A stretch of 9,706 nucleotides of DNA, taken from the NCBI GenBank assembly GCA_000437255.1, contig FR899058.1:4751-14456 (forward strand). Direction: 5' to 3'. The translations under genes and the position numbers were made by a program. Origin of the DNA: Ruminococcus sp. CAG:403 (lineage in GTDB: Bacteria; Bacillota; Clostridia; Oscillospirales; Ruminococcaceae). Position 1 is the first letter of the stretch. Each line of letters opens with the position of its first letter. Shown piece by piece: positions 6,512 to 9,706 of this stretch. The notes beneath the pieces are model-generated. The model saw only the letters and a list, made by a program, of their open reading frames with translations. It was not told the origin of the DNA and did not search any database.

Positions 6512-6997
6512 CTAAGAAAAAATTTTTCGAAGAAAGAGCCCAGCAAAAGACTGCACCTGCATACCCCAGTAAGCCAGTGTTTCCGTCAGGCTGCAGTACT
6601 TGTCTACCAGAACAATTACAACCGTCTCTTTATATCTGGGAAGTGCCAGATTCAGCGGAAACATATGCTTGCGAATCATATCGCACTCTTTGGGGTTCAA
6701 AGAAAAATACCGTCTTGCATTTTCCAATGCAATTTTTGCATGAATCAAACCGTGCCACTTATGAGAGCGATCTGGAACATGCCAATCATATAAAAACAAG
6801 TCATGCAGCATACCTGCTCTTGCTGCCGATCGATAGTCCAGTCCCAATCGCTTGCAAATGATATAATTTCCATATGCCACCCGCAAACAATGCGCATAGC
6901 AAGAAGTGACCCCATGCTGTGGATATCGTTTCATCTCGACTACCACCGGATGCTGCTGAAGGTCTGCAATACAGAGCCAAAATGCTTCCTCCTGCAA
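6512..6997 (-). CDS. HD-domain phosphohydrolase family protein
   Basis: This 161-residue cytosolic protein has the HD-superfamily metal signature: H36 (CYAHCLRV), the doublet H65-D66 (AGMLHDLFLYDW) and D132 (VDKYCSL), with further conserved H82, H86 and H111. Members hydrolyse phosphate esters, often nucleotides, with bound divalent metal; the substrate here is unknown. Close relatives of similar size are common in Clostridia. The frame opens only at 7000, and the sole start codon in the first 17 codons is TTG at 6997. It is supported by AGAAAGGCGG (7016-7007 on the minus strand), which matches the anti-Shine-Dalgarno complement at 9 of 10 bases with 9-nt spacing. A stronger-looking ATG at 7025 is in a different frame. 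The stop lies 5 bp from the shared terminator, and the promoter is at 7045-7073. It looks monocistronic. Confidence 0.85.
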   Translation of the reverse strand: MQEEAFWLCIADLQQHPVVVEMKRYPQHGVTSCYAHCLRVAYGNYIICKRLGLDYRSAARAGMLHDLFLYDWHVPDRSHKWHGLIHAKIALENARRYFSLNPKECDMIRKHMFPLNLALPRYKETVVIVLVDKYCSLTETLAYWGMQVQSFAGLFLRKIFS

Positions 6998-7006
6998 ATT
7001 CTACCG

Positions 7007-7016
7007 CCGCCTTTCT
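7007..7016 (-). promoter_or_regulatory. Ribosome binding site for the TTG start of the HD gene
   Basis: AGAAAGGCGG on the minus strand differs at one base from the full anti-16S complement AGAAAGGAGG and lies 9 nt before TTG at 6997. It decides the start of the HD gene. A competing site, AAAGGGGA (7033-7040, minus), lies 7 nt before the ATG at 7025 in another frame. Confidence 0.55.
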
Positions 7017-7044
7017 GTGTATCATTTTCCAATCCCCTTTCTTT

Positions 7045-7073
7045 ATTATACTACGCAGTGATTCCAGGTGCAA
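7045..7073 (-). promoter_or_regulatory. SigA-type promoter of the HD gene
   Basis: On the minus strand TTGCAC (7073-7068), a 17-bp spacer and a perfect TATAAT (7050-7045). The predicted start is near 7038, so the transcript starts at or inside the AAAGGGGA site that precedes the ATG at 7025. Confidence 0.75.
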
Positions 7074-7114
7074 GATTTATTTTTGATAAAATCAGCACTC
7101 TATTTCAGTTTTTG

Positions 7115-7143
7115 TTGCATAAAAAGAAAAAACGTGCTATAAT
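7115..7143 (+). promoter_or_regulatory. SigA-type promoter of the panBCD-coaX operon
   Basis: TTGCAT (7115-7120), a 17-bp A-rich spacer and a perfect TATAAT (7138-7143) preceded by TGC, an extended -10. The predicted start is near 7150. It diverges from the HD-gene promoter, with 41 bp between the two -35 elements. Confidence 0.82.
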
Positions 7144-7146
7144 GAA

Positions 7147-7242
7147 GGCGTGCTGTATTTCGAACAGTCTGTTTTGATCTGGAACCAACCGGCAGGCGGA
7201 CGCCTAGAAAATAGCAACAACATGCAGAAAGGATATAAAGTT
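7147..7242 (+). promoter_or_regulatory. Structured 5' leader of panB, candidate pan RNA element
   Basis: About 93 nt of transcribed leader precede panB. Visible pairing includes TGCTG (7151-7155) with CGGCA (7190-7194), and nested or competing stems: GAACA (7162-7166) with TGTTT (7170-7174), and CTGG/CCGG (7179-7182, 7189-7192) around AACCAA. There is no U-tract, so any control would act on translation or stability. Firmicute panB operons often carry the described pan RNA motif, a hairpin with conserved bulged adenosines. I cannot confirm a match by eye; the position is right and the structure only suggestive. Confidence 0.35.
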
Positions 7243-8097
7243 ATGAAGAACACAATTGCAACGCTGCAACAGCAGAAGCAATCAGGAGATAAAATCACGA
7301 TGCTTACTGCCTATGATTATTCCATTGCAGCGCTGTTGGATCGCTGCGGCGTGAATGCCATTCTGGTGGGAGATTCTCTCGGAATGGTAATGCTCGGATA
7401 TGAAAACACACTTCCCGTTACCATGGAGGATATGCTGCATCATACCAAAGCCGTTTCCCGTGGTGCAAAACATGCGCTTGTCGTTGCCGATATGCCATTT
7501 ATGTCTTACCAAGTCAGCGTGGAACAAGCCGTTATCAATGCGGGCCGGCTGATCCAGGAGGGCGGTGCACAAGCTGTAAAACTGGAAGGCGGTGCTGCCG
7601 TTTGCGACCGAATCACTGCAATCAAACAAGCCACGATTCCGGTAATTGGTCATTTGGGACTGACACCGCAATCGATTAACGTATTTGGCGGATTCAAAGT
7701 ACAGGCAAAAACCGCAGAACAAGCCAAGCGCCTGGTGGAAGATGCCCTGCGCATTCAAGAAGCCGGTGCAGATGCACTGGTACTAGAATGTATTCCGGCT
7801 CCGGTCGGCACCCTCATCAGCGAACTGCTGGAAATCCCAGTTATTGGAATTGGCGCAGGAAATGGCTGTGACGGTCAGGTATTGGTTTATCAGGACATGC
7901 TGGGACTCTTTTCTGACTTCGTTCCAAAATTTGCGAAACAATTTGCAGATGCAGGCGCCGTCATTCGAGAAGGCGTTACACAATATATTGCAGAAACCAA
8001 ATCTGGTGCATTTCCTGCAAAGGAGCATACATTTTCCATCGCACCGGAAGAATTGGAGCAGCTGCGTGCTGCCTATCATAAGGAGGCAAACAAATGA
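7243..8097 (+). CDS. panB: 3-methyl-2-oxobutanoate hydroxymethyltransferase
   Basis: PanB transfers a hydroxymethyl group from 5,10-methylene-tetrahydrofolate to 2-oxoisovalerate to make ketopantoate, the first committed step to pantothenate. It is a cytosolic Mg-dependent TIM barrel, and 284 residues is typical. Key residues are visible: D44-S45 in LVGDSLGMV, D83 in VADMPF, K113 and E115 in VKLEGG, H137 in GHLGLTPQ, the catalytic E182 in LECIP, and GIGAG (202-206). The ATG at 7243 has AGAAAGGA (7226-7233) 9 nt upstream. The in-frame ATG at 7222 has no such site and would add seven residues. panB is the first gene of the operon, and its TGA overlaps the panC ATG as ATGA. The substrate 2-oxoisovalerate links it to valine synthesis. 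Confidence 0.98.
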   Translation: MKNTIATLQQQKQSGDKITMLTAYDYSIAALLDRCGVNAILVGDSLGMVMLGYENTLPVTMEDMLHHTKAVSRGAKHALVVADMPFMSYQVSVEQAVINAGRLIQEGGAQAVKLEGGAAVCDRITAIKQATIPVIGHLGLTPQSINVFGGFKVQAKTAEQAKRLVEDALRIQEAGADALVLECIPAPVGTLISELLEIPVIGIGAGNGCDGQVLVYQDMLGLFSDFVPKFAKQFADAGAVIREGVTQYIAETKSGAFPAKEHTFSIAPEELEQLRAAYHKEANK

Positions 8098-8951
8098 AAA
8101 TCTTAACCACAATTGCACAAGTACGGGAGCAAGTACAGGCATGGCGAAAAGCCGACGAAACCATTGGACTGGTTCCCACTATGGGATACCTGCATGAAGG
8201 ACATGCCAGCTTAATCGATGCATCGCATCAGCAAAACACCAAAACTGTTGTCTCAATTTTTGTCAATCCCATGCAATTCGGAGAAAATGAAGATTTTGAC
8301 AGCTATCCAAGAGATCTGGAGCACGACGCTGCTCTGGCAGAAGCACATGGCGCAGATGTTATCTTCCATCCAGAACCGGAAGAGCTTTATCCGGCTGGAT
8401 TCTGTTCTTATGTAGATATGGATATTTTAACAAAGGAACTGTGCGGGTTAAGCCGCCCCATTCACTTCCGCGGTGTCTGCACGGTTGTCAGCAAACTCTT
8501 CCACATTGTTACACCGGATCGAGCTTACTTTGGCAAAAAAGATGCACAGCAACTGGCTGTTATTCGCCGTATGGTAACCGATCTGAATATGAATCTTACC
8601 ATCGTAGGCTGCCCGATCATCCGGGAAGCAGACGGTCTTGCAAAAAGTTCCCGCAATACCTACTTATCCAAAGAAGAACGTGTTGCAGCACTGGTTCTTT
8701 CTCAGGCGGTTGCCATTGGAAAAGAGTTGGTTCGGCAAGGTGAAACCGACTGTCAAACCATCCTTTCCAAGATGAAAGCACACATCGAACAGGAGCCGCT
8801 TGCAAAAATTGACTATGTCAAACTGGTAGACGCTGCTACCATGCAGCAGATTCCGACCTTAGACCGTCCTGCTCTGTGTGCTATGGCTGTTTACATCGGC
8901 AAGACCCGACTCATTGATAATTTCTTTACAGATGAGGTAGAATCCGTATGA
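8094..8951 (+). CDS. panC: Pantothenate synthetase (pantoate-beta-alanine ligase)
   Basis: PanC activates pantoate with ATP as pantoyl adenylate and joins it to beta-alanine, giving pantothenate. At 285 residues it is full length. It belongs to the nucleotidyltransferase superfamily: VPTMGYLHEGH (27-37) holds the HIGH-like H34 and H37, FVNPMQFG (56-63) binds pantoate, FGKKDAQQ (146-153) and READGLAKSSRN (177-188) form the ATP site and the KMSKS-like loop. AAGGAGG (8080-8086) lies 7 nt before the ATG, inside the end of panB. The ATGA overlaps with panB upstream and panD downstream indicate translational coupling. Confidence 0.98.
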   Translation: MKILTTIAQVREQVQAWRKADETIGLVPTMGYLHEGHASLIDASHQQNTKTVVSIFVNPMQFGENEDFDSYPRDLEHDAALAEAHGADVIFHPEPEELYPAGFCSYVDMDILTKELCGLSRPIHFRGVCTVVSKLFHIVTPDRAYFGKKDAQQLAVIRRMVTDLNMNLTIVGCPIIREADGLAKSSRNTYLSKEERVAALVLSQAVAIGKELVRQGETDCQTILSKMKAHIEQEPLAKIDYVKLVDAATMQQIPTLDRPALCAMAVYIGKTRLIDNFFTDEVESV

Positions 8952-9358
8952 CCATTTCCATGCTAAAAAGTAAAATTCACCGGGCTGTTATCACACAAGC
9001 CGAGCTCAATTATATTGGCAGCATCACCATTGATGCCGCCTTGATGGAGGCAGCAGGTCTGATCGAATATGAACACGTCCATGTTGTCAATATCAACAGC
9101 GGAGATCGGCTGGAAACCTATACCATTGCCGGCCCTGCCCATTCCGGCATGATTTGTCTGAATGGTGCAGCGGCACGGTGCGGACAAAAAGGCGACTCCA
9201 TTATTATCATGTCTTACGCCAATGTCACACCGGAAGAAGCCAAACAGCAGAAACCGCACGTGGTATTTGTAGATGAAGAAAATCACATTCTGCGAAAAAC
9301 ACGCTACGAAGCACATGGTGCATTAGAAGATTTACCGGACACAGAGGTACAGGCATGA
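8948..9358 (+). CDS. panD: Aspartate 1-decarboxylase, pyruvoyl type
   Basis: PanD decarboxylates aspartate to beta-alanine, the second substrate of PanC. It is made as an inactive proenzyme of 136 residues that self-cleaves between G24 and S25 (YIGSITID), turning Ser25 into the pyruvoyl cofactor. With the ATG at 8948 the residue numbers coincide with those of the E. coli enzyme: K9, H11, Y22, R54, T57, Y58, N72 and A75 are all present. The cluster LNGAAAR (71-77) is typical. GAGGT (8934-8938) lies 9 nt upstream of the start. A start at the internal ATG 8960 would remove only four residues. It overlaps panC upstream and coaX downstream by ATGA. Confidence 0.97.
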   Translation: MTISMLKSKIHRAVITQAELNYIGSITIDAALMEAAGLIEYEHVHVVNINSGDRLETYTIAGPAHSGMICLNGAAARCGQKGDSIIIMSYANVTPEEAKQQKPHVVFVDEENHILRKTRYEAHGALEDLPDTEVQA

Positions 9359-9706
9359 CATTAGCAGTTGATATCGGAAACACCAATATTGTCATTGGCG
9401 GATTTGTGCAAAATGAATTTCAGTTCATTGAACGCATCTCCACCAATCGTCAGGCAACCACATTGGAATTTTCTGTTTCGATTCGCACTATTTTACAGCT
9501 GCATGCTGTTGATGCCTCTGCCATAGATGGTGCCATTCTTTCTTCTGTTGTACCATCGCTGACCACCGTTCTTTCTCATGCAGTACAGAAAACAGTACAG
9601 GTAACACCGCTGATTGTATCACCGGGCATCAAAACAGGTCTTTCCATCTGTGTGGAGCATCCTGAACAAGTAGGCAGTGACCGAGTGGTTGATGCCGTTG
9701 CGGCAG
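9355..9706 (+). CDS. coaX: Type III pantothenate kinase, 3' partial
   Basis: CoaX phosphorylates pantothenate to 4'-phosphopantothenate, the first step of coenzyme A synthesis proper. The type III family uses an ASKHA fold, needs a monovalent cation and is not subject to the CoA feedback seen with type I kinases. The first 117 residues are in the window. LAVDIGNTN (3-11) is the phosphate-binding loop, ILSSVVPSLT (61-70) is typical, and GIKTGLSI (91-98) is followed by EQVGSDRVVDAVAA (104-117). The catalytic aspartate is D109 in GSDR, where most members have GADR. GAGGT (9344-9348) lies 6 nt before the ATG. The gene is cut by the right edge, so the C-terminal half is unseen. It is the fourth gene of the operon and supplies the substrate of CoaBC, encoded upstream. 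Confidence 0.96.
   Translation, partial: MTLAVDIGNTNIVIGGFVQNEFQFIERISTNRQATTLEFSVSIRTILQLHAVDASAIDGAILSSVVPSLTTVLSHAVQKTVQVTPLIVSPGIKTGLSICVEHPEQVGSDRVVDAVAA

Noticed and set aside
6577..7177. Plus-strand open frames opposite the HD gene
   Set aside because: They lie antisense to a gene with clear catalytic motifs, and lack binding sites and recognisable domains.

Overview
This window reads as chromosome from a low-to-mid G+C Gram-positive anaerobe of the Clostridia, most like the Ruminococcus/Oscillospiraceae group. The grounds are Shine-Dalgarno sites close to the anti-16S consensus (AAGGAGG, AGAAAGG), SigA-type promoters, dense housekeeping operons, a clostridial-style class B penicillin-binding protein, and a PanBCD-CoaX pantothenate set. 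I see no insertion sequence, phage gene, tRNA, rRNA, CRISPR array or other sign of recent transfer. The content is mostly housekeeping; the less ordinary part is a metal-GTPase pair joined to coaBC.

Layout. (1) Positions 1-1471 hold the 3' part of a class B penicillin-binding protein whose start is off the left edge. (2) A promoter at 1508-1536 begins an operon of three genes: a CobW/G3E GTPase with a very long His-rich loop (1589-2722), a second GTPase-like protein apparently fused to a YcgQ/DUF1980-type C-terminal domain (2737-3699), and coaBC (3723-4922). Two overlapping hairpins with U-tracts follow at 4941-5019. (3) A new promoter (5051-5079) drives an O-acetylhomoserine sulfhydrylase-type gene (5159-6448). 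A near-perfect bidirectional terminator (6466-6506) separates it from a convergent HD-domain phosphohydrolase (6512-6997, minus). (4) Between 6998 and 7242 lie two divergent promoters and a structured leader. Then comes panB-panC-panD-coaX, each gene overlapping the next by ATGA; coaX runs off the right edge.

How the genes work together. PanB makes ketopantoate, PanD makes beta-alanine, PanC joins pantoate to beta-alanine, CoaX phosphorylates pantothenate, and CoaBC adds and decarboxylates cysteine to give 4'-phosphopantetheine. The window thus covers most of coenzyme A synthesis in two operons. The O-acetylhomoserine sulfhydrylase serves the sulfur amino acids, and cysteine is the CoaB co-substrate. 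The two G3E GTPases point to zinc or other metal delivery. Why coaBC sits in their operon is not evident from sequence.

Points worth a second look: the GTPase-YcgQ fusion; Asn in place of the usual CoaC cysteine; KTS in place of KTG in the penicillin-binding protein; a shared TTGCA(T/C) -35 element in all four promoters; two competing start sites in different frames for the HD gene; and a candidate pan-type leader before panB.
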